The notes: generated from the sequence alone by a model not told the origin. Positions 1 to 9,671 are shown, counted from the stretch's first letter. The stretch is DNA of 64,000 nucleotides from Alphaproteobacteria bacterium (GCA_018222605.1 JAAEZZ010000003.1:1-64000); one strand, 5' to 3'. Program-made: numbers and translations.

Positions 1-217
1 CCCACATGCTAAACGAGAATTTTCCCAAATCGAATGGTCCAGTTTCTCGGAAGCAGGTCACTTTCAGATTGTTCCACCATTTTGCACTGCCGAAGAGACC
101 GTAGACGCCCTTCAAACCCATATGCGGCCGGTTTTTATCCTGTGTCAGAGCCTGCGCATCAGCCACCTGCTCTGGGTCCTGGGCCAGTGTGATGGCAAGG
201 TCATAGATTGTTTTCAT
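1..217 (-). CDS. hypothetical protein, 3' end outside the window (MKTIYDLAITLAQDPEQVADAQALTQDKNRPHMGLKG...)
   Basis: Open minus-strand frame from ATG (cat at 215-217) to the window edge; absent from the ORF track because it has no stop in the window. Confidence 0.55.
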   Translation of the reverse strand, partial: MKTIYDLAITLAQDPEQVADAQALTQDKNRPHMGLKGVYGLFGSAKWWNNLKVTCFRETGPFDLGKFSFSMW

Positions 218-263
218 GCTGGTTCTCCACACTGATGATTGCGAGACTACGGGTGACTCGATT

Positions 264-536
264 TCAGTCACCGGCAAAGATAACAGACCGCCCCGTTCGA
301 TCGCATTCTTCCAAGATGCCAAGCAAGGATGTTGATGTCTGGAGTTCCGTCAGGACCGCGATGAATGCCGGAAGCGCTGTGTCCACGACGACGTCACTAT
401 AGGGGTCGATGAAGAGACCTGTGCGTTGGTGGAACAGTTCGAATGCCGGATAAAGATCGCCATAGGTTTTGTCATCGATCTGGAACAAGAGCTGTCCTAT
501 TCTCCGGTTTTCATATAAGTGAACATCAAGGGCCAT
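264..536 (-). CDS. small hypothetical protein
   Basis: ORF 264..563; internal start MALDVHLYENRRIG looks more natural; protein-like composition. Confidence 0.45.
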   Translation of the reverse strand: MALDVHLYENRRIGQLLFQIDDKTYGDLYPAFELFHQRTGLFIDPYSDVVVDTALPAFIAVLTELQTSTSLLGILEECDRTGRSVIFAGD

Positions 537-672
537 ATCTTTACCTCTACTCCCCAGCACCACTCAATCTCGGCGCTCGAAACATGCCCGATCGGATGTT
601 TGGTCAATCACATTCCAGCCAAGTTGATCCAGTGCATTCGCTCAGCCTGAGCATAATCTTCAGTCCACAAAC

Positions 673-915
673 CTAAAGACGCCGCAGTGAAGAGCCAACA
701 GAGTTGGTGTCATGGTGCCCCTCAATCATGTCCATAAGGGTGAGGAACGAATTTCCATCTGAAACCGGCGACGCATTGAATGGGTTCGGGTTGCCAGGCA
801 CGGAATGGTTTTGCCACACCGATTGCACCGAAAGCATGTGGTGATCGGAATTAGTAATCCACACCCATGCACTGCGGATCTCATCCAACAGATTTCCAGC
901 ATAAGGCTGGGTCAA
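673..915 (-). CDS. small hypothetical protein
   Basis: 80-aa ORF on the same strand as its neighbours; no recognised family. Confidence 0.3.
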   Translation of the reverse strand: MTQPYAGNLLDEIRSAWVWITNSDHHMLSVQSVWQNHSVPGNPNPFNASPVSDGNSFLTLMDMIEGHHDTNSVGSSLRRL

Positions 916-968
916 AGATCAGCAGAATTCTGGTGTGCCGAGGCATGATCAATTCTCCTTCAAGCTTC

Positions 969-1214
969 TCATTCATATCCGCGGATCAGGATGCCTACTC
1001 TGTCCTCCGTAATCGGCCATTCTGCATACTGGGCAAGGTATTCCAAAAGTGCTGAATTATCCGCGTTATTATTGGATACGCCAACGCATTCGATGTACGA
1101 GAACGGCACCGAGTTTATGCCTCCGCATTCTCCTAAATTATTTTCATACTCGAAATCGGGATAAGGCGTCAGAACACTGAGAACCGTATAGACAATAAAC
1201 TTCAACCCGATCAT
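969..1214 (-). CDS. small hypothetical protein (MIGLKFIVYTVLSVLTPYPDFEYENN...)
   Basis: ORF 969..1241; its 5' part overlaps an IS3 remnant, so the internal ATG is preferred. Confidence 0.35.
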   Translation of the reverse strand: MIGLKFIVYTVLSVLTPYPDFEYENNLGECGGINSVPFSYIECVGVSNNNADNSALLEYLAQYAEWPITEDRVGILIRGYE

Positions 1215-1504
1215 CGAACAACAAGAAACTCCTTCGACCATGTGCAGTAAATGCCTAGGGAGATTCCCTCACGTCCGCACAGTTCGGCAATCGAATACTC
1301 TTCGCGAAGGCCTTCCAGCACGATGCGGATCTTCCCTTCCGCGGAGAATTTACGCCGGGTCTTGCGACGGATTTCTTTTACATGTCGCTCTGCCGATCCG
1401 TCCGGACCGGGTTTCTGTCTCATGGTCGCTAACGGGGAACATCCCTGGTGAGTATTTGCAAACTCGCCCATGAACGAACTATATGAACGAAGCTGTTCGC
1501 GCAT
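1211..1504 (-). pseudogene. IS3-family transposase OrfA remnant
   Basis: RKTRRKFSAEGKIRIVLEGLREEYSIAELCGREGISLGIYCTWSKEFL is the IS3 OrfA HTH; truncated with no OrfB. Confidence 0.75.
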
Positions 1505-1583
1505 GTTGGCAACTGAACAGCTTCAGCACCCCTTTTTCATGATGAACCGCGCGCAATATGTGAATGAATAAACTCATGGGTCT

Positions 1584-3803
1584 TCACATCGACACCTTGA
1601 ACTCCAGGCCAACCAGCCTTGGCCTCTGCCGCGCATATGTCTGGTTGCCCAGCAGATTACCGTACGCGAAGGTCTTGTTATCTTCGTCCAGCAGGTTCTG
1701 GGCGAACAAAGCGAGCGACCACCCCTTCGGCTTGTTCTCAATCGACAGCCGCAACCCCATATCACTTACTTTTTCCGAACGGGAAAGCGGATCGGCAAGA
1801 AACTGCGTCATTTCGCTGGTGTACGTGTAACTCAGCTGGAAAACGCCATCATAGGAGTCCCCCAATGAGTAATAATATCTCGAAACGGCGTTGAGGGAGA
1901 ATTCGGGTGACTGCGTGAGGCGGTCTCCTTTCAGCACGGGTGCGGCAACGGGAATACCGCGCACATCCGATGGCGGCTTTGTGACTTCCGCATCGAGATA
2001 GGCGGCACCGAATGAGACATCCCAACTGTCGGAGACCTGAGCCGCGATTTCCAACTCCGCACCCGTTGCTTCGGATTCCGGAAGTGTCGCGAGCGTTGAG
2101 ACTGGCCCGAATGCAGTCGGGATGAAGATGGCTGACTGTTTGTCTTCATATTGATAATGGAACACAGCAGCACTGGCCTGCACCCGGTCCTTGAGGCGTG
2201 TTTTGAAACCCGTCTCATATGAAGTGAGCTGTTCCGGCGGAACATATCCCCAACCGAGCGGATCCGGCACTGCACCCGAATAAAACACTCCGGATTTGAA
2301 GCCGGTAGCGACCGAAGCATAGAGCAAGGTATTTTCCGTTGCCTGATAGTCCACTCCGGCGCGCCATGAAAAATCTGACTCACTTTCCTCGGAATCGACC
2401 TCAACAATGACACCCCCAAAGCCGCCGACAACATACCCAGAATTGTCAGTTACATTTCCACGGAACCGGCGCTCGTCATCAGTGTACCGGCCCGCAAGCG
2501 TAAGTGTCAGCGCATCGCTGAGATACCATTCGGAGTGAGCATAGATTCCCAATGATTTTGTAATTTGACGCGTGGTCGCGGTCTGAGTCACCTCGATACC
2601 AAAATCGGATGGGCGCAACCCGTCCGGAGACAGAAGGTTGAGAGTATCGGTGGCTAGGATGTCGTCCGTTACGTCGATGAAGTCCCGGCCATATACCAGG
2701 CCCATAATCAAGCTTCCCCGATTGCCGAATTCCGAAGACAAGCGGATCTCCTGACTGATTTGCTCCACATCCGTACGGAAGTGGAAATCCGCAAGCGTCG
2801 CAGGAGACCCGTCATTGTTATCATAGGCATCGCGGTCGATTGTCTGCCAGCCCGTAATTGCTTCAAGCTCTCCAACTGGCGTGTCTGCGGAGATTCGGAA
2901 GTTTGCTCCCCACAGGTTCGTGTCGTTCTTGGGCGAGCGGACTCCATCCACACCCGTGAAGAATGACCCCAAATCAGTCCTGTCGGCCTGATCAGGAGAA
3001 GAAAACTGAATCCCGAGAAAGCCGTCATACCCAACACGATCATCACTGTGCCAAGATGGATTAACGCCCTGATCGCGTTCAGCATGCAGTGTGAAAAGCG
3101 TATCGATCCCATCCACGGGTGTGTATGCAAGATGAACCCGCCCTGACAGCCGATCAGATTTTGCTGCATCGGCACTACCGTTCACACCGTCCTGCCAGCC
3201 ATCAAAACTCTTTTCATAGTTAAAAGCTGCACGTGCACCAAAGCGCTCTGACAACGGACCAGATACCACTCCGGTCAAGTTGCTTTCATTGAGTGTATTC
3301 ACACGCCCCAGCAGATAAGCTTCCGCATTTTTACCAGGCTTGGCGGTAATGATATTTACCGCTCCACCGGTAGAATTGCGGCCATACAATGTACCCTGCG
3401 GCCCCTTCAGAACTTCAACCCGCTCAAGATCAAACAGCCGGAAGCCCTGCATCACCGCAGAGACAGGGTATATCTCATCGACATATATGGCGGTACCACT
3501 GGCATTATTTCCAATAAAATCCTCGAGGCCAACCCCGCGTATACTGAATGATGGGGCACCAACTGAATTCATAACTGTCGACAACCCTGGCGTTTGACCA
3601 GCCAGATCCAACGGGTCTCCAATGGAAAGCTCCGTGAGATCTTCGCCGTCAAATGCTGAAATGGCGACTGGTACGTTCGAAACATCCTCAGCCTTCTTCT
3701 GGGCTGTTACCGTGACCGTATCCAGAACTCTGTCCTGAGCATGGGTGATCTGCCCTACCCCAATTGCCCCGATTGCGATTGCCGCAAAGCGAATAACTTC
3801 CAT
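1584..3803 (-). CDS. TonB-dependent receptor
   Basis: VTVTAQKKAEDVSNVPVAISAF TonB box/plug, RVEVLKGPQGTLYGRNSTGGAVNI, C-terminal beta-barrel ending in ...GLEFKVSM; start MEVIRFAAIA at 3803. Confidence 0.95.
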   Translation of the reverse strand: MEVIRFAAIAIGAIGVGQITHAQDRVLDTVTVTAQKKAEDVSNVPVAISAFDGEDLTELSIGDPLDLAGQTPGLSTVMNSVGAPSFSIRGVGLEDFIGNNASGTAIYVDEIYPVSAVMQGFRLFDLERVEVLKGPQGTLYGRNSTGGAVNIITAKPGKNAEAYLLGRVNTLNESNLTGVVSGPLSERFGARAAFNYEKSFDGWQDGVNGSADAAKSDRLSGRVHLAYTPVDGIDTLFTLHAERDQGVNPSWHSDDRVGYDGFLGIQFSSPDQADRTDLGSFFTGVDGVRSPKNDTNLWGANFRISADTPVGELEAITGWQTIDRDAYDNNDGSPATLADFHFRTDVEQISQEIRLSSEFGNRGSLIMGLVYGRDFIDVTDDILATDTLNLLSPDGLRPSDFGIEVTQTATTRQITKSLGIYAHSEWYLSDALTLTLAGRYTDDERRFRGNVTDNSGYVVGGFGGVIVEVDSEESESDFSWRAGVDYQATENTLLYASVATGFKSGVFYSGAVPDPLGWGYVPPEQLTSYETGFKTRLKDRVQASAAVFHYQYEDKQSAIFIPTAFGPVSTLATLPESEATGAELEIAAQVSDSWDVSFGAAYLDAEVTKPPSDVRGIPVAAPVLKGDRLTQSPEFSLNAVSRYYYSLGDSYDGVFQLSYTYTSEMTQFLADPLSRSEKVSDMGLRLSIENKPKGWSLALFAQNLLDEDNKTFAYGNLLGNQTYARQRPRLVGLEFKVSM

Positions 3804-3838
3804 GACCCTCTCCCGCGTGATGCCGACATATATTATTA

Positions 3839-3850
3839 GTATGATCGTAC
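3839..3850. promoter_or_regulatory. candidate TetR operator upstream of the TonB receptor (GTATGATCGTAC)
   Basis: Near-palindrome; its minus-strand reading AATGGTACGATCATAC matches AATGGTACGATTGTAC at 4949-4964 in 14/16 positions. Confidence 0.55.
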
Positions 3851-4167
3851 CATTATTAAGGACCACAAGCCTGTCAAATGATTTTTTGGGGCCGGAGCAC
3901 ATTCTTACCGTCTACGGAATGTGGACAACCTGCCCTGCACACACTTCGTGCAGGGCGTATACTCAGATGTAAAAGAGCAGCAGAACGATCTAGGGCGTTT
4001 GCCGCCAAGACTGGAACTCGAAGCGGATAAACATTCGCGGACTACGAACGCAGCTGAGACCAACGACCACTTCGTCAGCAGATCCCGTCCAGCAGGCGGG
4101 TGAGTTACAATGCTACATTCTGCCGGAAAGCATCAGGCCTGCGGGCGCTGCCCTGCGAGCGCTCGTT

Positions 4168-4932
4168 TTAATCATCGGCGTCGTCGACAATTCTAAGAAT
4201 AAGCCTTTTCAAGTCCTTCTCCGCATTCCGGACTGCCGGGATACGCGGCTTTTGATATCCTCGAAACAGGGATGCACCTTCGATCAGGGAAATGATCAGA
4301 AACGCGCATCGGTTGGCCTTGGCCGCCGTAAGGCCAGGACGGGCACGGCGCACCAGAACTGCCAATGTTTCCAAATAGGTCTGATAATAAGAGTTCATAA
4401 TGTTCGCTGCAGTCACATCGTGCGCGGCCAGCGCCCACAGCTCCCAGAAAATTATGCAACTATTCTGGCTGGTTTGGTCTTTGAGAAGGTAATCAATCGT
4501 GTTGAGCAGCGTGGTTTCGCCATTCGCACCCGATTCAGGATCACCAACCTGATCAAGCTCCGCATCATAGCGGCCCATCTCCCGCTTCAGCATTGCTTCA
4601 ATCAGGTCTGCTCTCGTTGGAAAGTAGAACTGGAGGTTGCCAACTGTGATACCTGCAGTTTCTGCAACCTTCCGGTAAGACAAACCCGCATAGCCGGTTT
4701 CAACAAGAATCTGAACCGCGCAGTCCAGGACTTCTTCCCGCTTTTTCTCACCTTTTCTCATTCCGTCCACGACTCCCGATACAGCATTCAATTCCCTTAT
4801 ACGATATTGCTGCATAACGAAATCCTGTTCACTGAACAGTGCTGCCGACTTACCTGTACTCTCAGCTAAATCAAGATAACTCCTCCTCTGATTTTTGTCA
4901 GGTCGGACGAAAGTCGACAACAGCATTGACAA
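4168..4932 (-). CDS. TetR/AcrR-family transcriptional regulator
   Basis: N-terminal HTH EEVLDCAVQILVETGYAGLSYRKVAETAGITVGNLQFYFPTRADLIEAML; true start may be internal (e.g. 4815). Confidence 0.9.
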   Translation of the reverse strand: MSMLLSTFVRPDKNQRRSYLDLAESTGKSAALFSEQDFVMQQYRIRELNAVSGVVDGMRKGEKKREEVLDCAVQILVETGYAGLSYRKVAETAGITVGNLQFYFPTRADLIEAMLKREMGRYDAELDQVGDPESGANGETTLLNTIDYLLKDQTSQNSCIIFWELWALAAHDVTAANIMNSYYQTYLETLAVLVRRARPGLTAAKANRCAFLIISLIEGASLFRGYQKPRIPAVRNAEKDLKRLILRIVDDADD

Positions 4933-4952
4933 TCGGCCACATCCTATAAATG

Positions 4953-4964
4953 GTACGATTGTAC
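4953..4964. promoter_or_regulatory. candidate TetR operator in the tetR/Tat-subunit divergent promoter (GTACGATTGTAC)
   Basis: Lies between the divergent genes; matches the site at 3839-3850. Confidence 0.55.
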
Positions 4965-4989
4965 TTTTTTGTGTTTATGGGTGACCTAG

Positions 4990-5592
4990 ATGAGAGCAGG
5001 ACAGGGCAGTATACTTTCGCGACGAGGCTTCTTGGTAGCAGGCGTAGCTGGAGGCGTTCTGGCAGCAGCGGGCGGGACGATTGCGTTGCGCATGTCGCGT
5101 TCGGAGGCGGATTATCGCGCAATTGCGGGTGATGGATCGCCACCTTTGGTTCTGAACTGGAAAGGCCTGGCGGTGATGTCTCTGGTAGCCAACCGCATCA
5201 TCGCCCCAACTGCTGACATGCCTTCCGTGCAGGAAACGATGACAGCTCGCCGAATCGATCTCGAACTTTCATACGGCAGTGCAAAGCTCCAGTCGGATAT
5301 GAAAGCTTCCCTGGGATACCTTGAAATTCTTCCGGCCTTGTCCGGCGACGTACGTCCTTTCTCCACACTGCCTGCAGATGAACAAACCGACACGCTGCGG
5401 TCGATGAGCGCAAGCGCTGGAGCTGACCGGGCGATCTACATGGCGCTGAAATTCTTCTCAGGCCTGTTCTACTACACCGACGACCGCAGCTGGCCCTCAA
5501 TCGACTATGTCGGGCCATCGGTTCCGGAAAAAGTGTTTGAAGGCGGAAACCGCATTGCAAATCTTGCTCTCAATCAGGAGGTGGTGCAATGA
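4990..5592 (+). CDS. Tat-signal small subunit of a GMC oxidoreductase (gluconate 2-dehydrogenase subunit 3-like)
   Basis: SRRGFLVAGVAGGVLAAAGG twin-arginine signal; ORF overlaps the start of the downstream GMC gene. Confidence 0.7.
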   Translation: MRAGQGSILSRRGFLVAGVAGGVLAAAGGTIALRMSRSEADYRAIAGDGSPPLVLNWKGLAVMSLVANRIIAPTADMPSVQETMTARRIDLELSYGSAKLQSDMKASLGYLEILPALSGDVRPFSTLPADEQTDTLRSMSASAGADRAIYMALKFFSGLFYYTDDRSWPSIDYVGPSVPEKVFEGGNRIANLALNQEVVQ

Positions 5593-7151
5593 TTCAGGAA
5601 GGCAAGGACATAAAGGCTGATATCGAAAAAACCGCAGACGTAGTGGTCATCGGCTCCGGTTGCGGCGGTGCAACTGCCGCAAAGGAACTCGCCCGGGCAG
5701 GGTTTGACGTCGTCATGGTGGAGCGGGGCGGATACTACACGACAGGGCGCGGCGATTTCGATCAGCGTGCCGATAACATGCTGGCTCGCATTGATGGCGG
5801 CCGCGGGCTCGAAACATCCTCCAATTCTGAAATCGCGCTGATGTATGGAAATTGCGTTGGCGGCGCCAGCGTACACTACTGGGGTGACAGCTGGCGCCTG
5901 CCGGAAGACAGGGCCAAGCAGTGGAGCGAACAGGGTATTTCGGGCCATGATCACGACACGCTGGCACCAATCTTCGATCAAATCGAGAAAGATCTGAATA
6001 TCCACGTTCATGGGCCCGAATACTACAACCGCCTCAACCAGCTTTTCGATATCGGCGCCGAACGCCTCGGCTGGGGGATCGAAGCGGTACCTCAGGCCAG
6101 ACGTGGCTGTGCCGCGAGCGGACATTGCTACCAGGGATGCGCTTTTGATGCCAAGCAAAGCATGGCCGTCACCTACGTCCCGGAATTTCTGAAGGCTGGT
6201 GGACACCTGTATGCCGACGTCCAGGTCGACCGGATCACACGCGATGCCGCGGGTCATGCGGACGGTGTCGATTGCTCCGTGATCGACAGAGCCACTGGCC
6301 GTCCAACCGGACAGTCTGTCCGCATTAATGCGCGAGCGGTCGTTCTGGCAGCCGGAGGGTTCAGTTCGGCGGTCATCTGGCTCAAATCGCAGCTTCCTAA
6401 CCGTAGTGGCATGGTCGGCCGGAATTTTCTCTGCAACCCGAACCCTGTCGTCTACGCCGTGTTCGACGAAGATATTAATATGTGGATGAACGTACCGGCT
6501 GCGACTGGGACGAAAGACTTTCGTCTTCCAACATATGACGTAAACGGGAATTACGTTGAGGGCGGTTACTTGCTGCACCCCAACCAGCTTCAGCCGGAAA
6601 TTCTGGCTGCGTTGCTGCCGGGAGTCGGCGCAGAGTATCAGGAGCTCATGCGTGAGCTTCCTCGGATCGGCTCTGCGGTCGCGTGGATTGACGACGAGAT
6701 TGGTGGCCGTATTACGCTCGGCGGTGACGGCGAGCCTGTCTACGACTACAAGCTCATTGGCGACGACCTGTTGAAGATGCGCGACGCGATGAAAAAAGAG
6801 GCGCAGCTGCTGTTCGCCAGCGGCGCGCGCTATTGCTTTGTTCCAGACGCTGGCGGAACCCGCATCCTTTCTGCTGATGAGATTTCCCTGCTCGATACCA
6901 TCGATATCGAGAACGGCGCCGTGCTTCATGGCGCGCCACACCCGGCCGGGACCCTGAAAATGGGAGATGACCCTGCCCGGTCAGTGGTGGCATCCACCCA
7001 TGAAGCGCACGAAGTGCCTGGCCTTTTCGTTGCAGACCCAAGCGTGTTTCCGAGCGGACCAAGCGTGGATCCGTCCGAGACGATCATGGCGTTCTCAGTC
7101 ATCGCGGCACGACATGTTTCGCGAAAACTGACGCAAGGATCAGCACAATGA
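5589..7151 (+). CDS. GMC-family FAD-dependent oxidoreductase
   Basis: VVVIGSGCGGATAAKELARAGFDVVMVERGG Rossmann motif; C-terminal PHPAGTLKMG and GLFVADPSVFPSGPSVDPSETIMAFS. Confidence 0.93.
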   Translation: MIQEGKDIKADIEKTADVVVIGSGCGGATAAKELARAGFDVVMVERGGYYTTGRGDFDQRADNMLARIDGGRGLETSSNSEIALMYGNCVGGASVHYWGDSWRLPEDRAKQWSEQGISGHDHDTLAPIFDQIEKDLNIHVHGPEYYNRLNQLFDIGAERLGWGIEAVPQARRGCAASGHCYQGCAFDAKQSMAVTYVPEFLKAGGHLYADVQVDRITRDAAGHADGVDCSVIDRATGRPTGQSVRINARAVVLAAGGFSSAVIWLKSQLPNRSGMVGRNFLCNPNPVVYAVFDEDINMWMNVPAATGTKDFRLPTYDVNGNYVEGGYLLHPNQLQPEILAALLPGVGAEYQELMRELPRIGSAVAWIDDEIGGRITLGGDGEPVYDYKLIGDDLLKMRDAMKKEAQLLFASGARYCFVPDAGGTRILSADEISLLDTIDIENGAVLHGAPHPAGTLKMGDDPARSVVASTHEAHEVPGLFVADPSVFPSGPSVDPSETIMAFSVIAARHVSRKLTQGSAQ

Positions 7152-7537
7152 AAACCTTCTTTTCCATATTCTGGAGATTTCTCTTTCTGATCTCCATACT
7201 GAATTATTCTGACACGACCTCCATCATTGCGAATGGCGGGTTCAACCATGTCGCCCTTCCACCGGAGATGATCTCGCAGGAGATGGTCGGGAATGCATTC
7301 CAGTCTATCGGCTGGAGTATCGTGTTTATCCTGTCACTGCGCCGCAACCCTCTATTTGCTCCGGAGCTCTGCTACTTTCTTGGCGGAATGCTCTTCTTCG
7401 ATGTCCAGACAACCTGGACACTCGACATGCCTCTGCCGCCCGGTTTCCTGATCTGGGGAACAATTGTCGCTGGTTTGCATGTTCTGGCCGGAGTCTATCT
7501 TGCAACCCGTCGCGCCGCCGCGCACCAAGTCGCTTAG
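7148..7537 (+). CDS. small integral membrane protein (paralog A)
   Basis: 129 aa, several hydrophobic segments; ATGA overlap with the GMC gene. Confidence 0.75.
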   Translation: MKTFFSIFWRFLFLISILNYSDTTSIIANGGFNHVALPPEMISQEMVGNAFQSIGWSIVFILSLRRNPLFAPELCYFLGGMLFFDVQTTWTLDMPLPPGFLIWGTIVAGLHVLAGVYLATRRAAAHQVA

Positions 7538-7547
7538 GAGACCGCCC

Positions 7548-7919
7548 GTGTTTTGGAAACTTCTTCCCGTTGTTCCTATACTTACTTTTTCTCATTCCAC
7601 GATCGGCTTCCTGAGCAGCGACTTCGGCTCCGCAGGACTTCCCGATGCTGTCCTGCCGCTACATGCTTGGGTCAACGCATTTGAATCGGCGGGCTGGCTA
7701 TCCGTCCTTGCTCTTTCCTTCACCGGACGGTCATGGGTCGCCTCCCGACTGGCGGTGTTTCTTGCCGGAATGTGGTTTTGGGACATGGTTACAACGCTCA
7801 ACCTAGAAATGCCGGTGCCGCCTCTTCAGATCATCTGGGGCCCGGTCAGCGTTTTTGCGATGCTGTTGCTGGCCTACCAGCTCCACCTCGACAGCAAGAA
7901 TATTTTGAAAGATCTCTGA
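7548..7919 (+). CDS. small integral membrane protein (paralog B)
   Basis: GTG start after a GGAG RBS; same architecture as paralog A (FLAGMWFWDMVTTLNLEMPVPPLQIIWG vs FLGGMLFFDVQTTWTLDMPLPPGFLIWG). Confidence 0.72.
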   Translation: MFWKLLPVVPILTFSHSTIGFLSSDFGSAGLPDAVLPLHAWVNAFESAGWLSVLALSFTGRSWVASRLAVFLAGMWFWDMVTTLNLEMPVPPLQIIWGPVSVFAMLLLAYQLHLDSKNILKDL

Positions 7920-7921
7920 TC

Positions 7922-9004
7922 ATGAATAACCCGGTTCTAATTGTCGGCGGCTATGGCGTCGTCGGCCTGCAGCTCGCACACATCATCCGTGACACCCATC
8001 CTGATCTTCCCCTTATCCTGGCTGGACGAACACTGAGGGATGCGGAAGATGCAGCAGCCACACTCGGAAACGCGACAGGATTCAGGCTGGATGTGAACGA
8101 AACCGGTCCGCTTGCAAACCAGACATACCCACTTTCGGCCGTGGTAGCCGTCACGAATGATCCGGACGACAATCTGATGCGCGCCGCGATTGGAAGAGGA
8201 ATCCCGTACTTAGACATCACTCGCTGGACTGAGCGGCTCCATGAAGCAACGCTGCTGGCAGGCATTCTAGATCTCAAGGCGCCGGTCGTCCTGTCCTCGT
8301 CATGGATGGCGGGCGTCAGTGCCATCGTCGCCAAAGCCGCCGCCCGCCGGCTGGCAAAGGTCGAGGAAATCGACACGGCCATACTTTACAGATTGAAGGA
8401 TAAGGCGGGTCCGAATTCCGTCGAGTATGCCGACCGCCTCGGCATACCCTTCCGCGTACGCGAAGACGGCCGATGGAAAACGGTCAAACCCATGAGCGAC
8501 CCGGCCAGGGTTACTTTCCCAGGGGGCTATTCAGGCAAAGCTTACCGGTTCGACGAACCGAGCCAGGAAACGCTTGCGTTATACACTGGCGCCCAATCTG
8601 CGTCGTCCCGCATCACCTATGACGATGCAGGCACAACGGGCACGATGGCCTTTCTTGTCGGTTCGGGAATCTGGGGTCTTCTCAGTGGACCCGCATTCAC
8701 CAAGACACGTCGTTCAATTATCTATCACCCCGGCGAAGGCGCCTCACACGAGATCGTCATCTCAATCTCCGGAACAGATTCCGATGGCCAGCCCCGAAAA
8801 GTACGGGCAACCGTTCTGGACCCAGCAGGCCAAACACATCTCACGGCAGTCGGCGCATATATACAGCTGGCGGAAACTCTTGGTCTCAATTCTGGAACAG
8901 CACGCCCGGCCGGAACCTACTATCCCGAAAACACTGAAAATCTGGACGAAGTCCTCCGCTGTCTTCAGAGCCACGCAGTGCAAATTGAGTTTACAGATAT
9001 GTAA
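7922..9004 (+). CDS. saccharopine dehydrogenase-like NAD(P)-binding protein
   Basis: MNNPVLIVGGYGVVGLQLAHIIRDTHPDLPLILAGRTL N-terminal Rossmann motif and overall layout. Confidence 0.75.
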   Translation: MNNPVLIVGGYGVVGLQLAHIIRDTHPDLPLILAGRTLRDAEDAAATLGNATGFRLDVNETGPLANQTYPLSAVVAVTNDPDDNLMRAAIGRGIPYLDITRWTERLHEATLLAGILDLKAPVVLSSSWMAGVSAIVAKAAARRLAKVEEIDTAILYRLKDKAGPNSVEYADRLGIPFRVREDGRWKTVKPMSDPARVTFPGGYSGKAYRFDEPSQETLALYTGAQSASSRITYDDAGTTGTMAFLVGSGIWGLLSGPAFTKTRRSIIYHPGEGASHEIVISISGTDSDGQPRKVRATVLDPAGQTHLTAVGAYIQLAETLGLNSGTARPAGTYYPENTENLDEVLRCLQSHAVQIEFTDM

Positions 9005-9580
9005 TTACGCCCATGGCCAGGCGGAACTCAGGCGGTGATCGACGGGCGTTGTCAGACGAATGAACTGAAGCGAATTTCTGCAGACTTCCCACGCGCCAGA
9101 AACGCGGCATCGCTCTCTCGCGCCTTCGGAAGGGTAGGTATGAATTCTTGGCGCGGTTATTGAGATGCCGCCCAGCCCCTGGGCGCTTCCATGTTCCAAT
9201 CACTTTGATGACAGCAGCCTTATATCACTTCTTCGTCATGTACGATTGCAATACTTCCTCTTCGTGATCCACAGCGCGCCACAGATAAGAGCGTTCTCCT
9301 CGAATATTGACGAAGACTTCGTCCAGGTGCCACTGCCATTGCGGACTCTGCCGTATCGTATCAAATCTCCGCTTCCCAATCTTATGAGCGAAGTAAGTTC
9401 CGAAGCGATCAACTCAATGCGTCACTGTTTCGTAACAAATGTCGATACCATGTTCATAAAGCAGGTCTTCTACATTGCGCAGCGACAGAGGAAACCTGAC
9501 GGACATCATCACCGCGAGTTGAATGATTTCGGAGGGTGTCTTGATATAGCGGAACGGGGTCAGGCTCACTTCCGGAGGCT
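9000..9580 (-). pseudogene. degenerate IS6-family transposase
   Basis: Minus-strand translation in several frames gives FRYIKTPSEIIQLAVMMSVRFPLSLRNVEDLLYEHGIDICYETVTH, QWHLDEVFVNIRGERSYLWRAVDHEEEVLQSYMTKK and RRRERAMPRFWRVGSLQKFASVHS. Confidence 0.85.
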
Positions 9581-9671
9581 AAACTCCAGAAAGCGCCGTC
9601 TCAAGGTCAGTTAATCTGACAATCCCTGACAATGTCCTACAGAAAGAACTCCACCCCTCCTCAGCGCCTCT

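Noticed and set aside
5574-6941. 455-aa minus ORF
   Set aside because: Antisense shadow of the GMC oxidoreductase; the plus-strand product has clear family motifs
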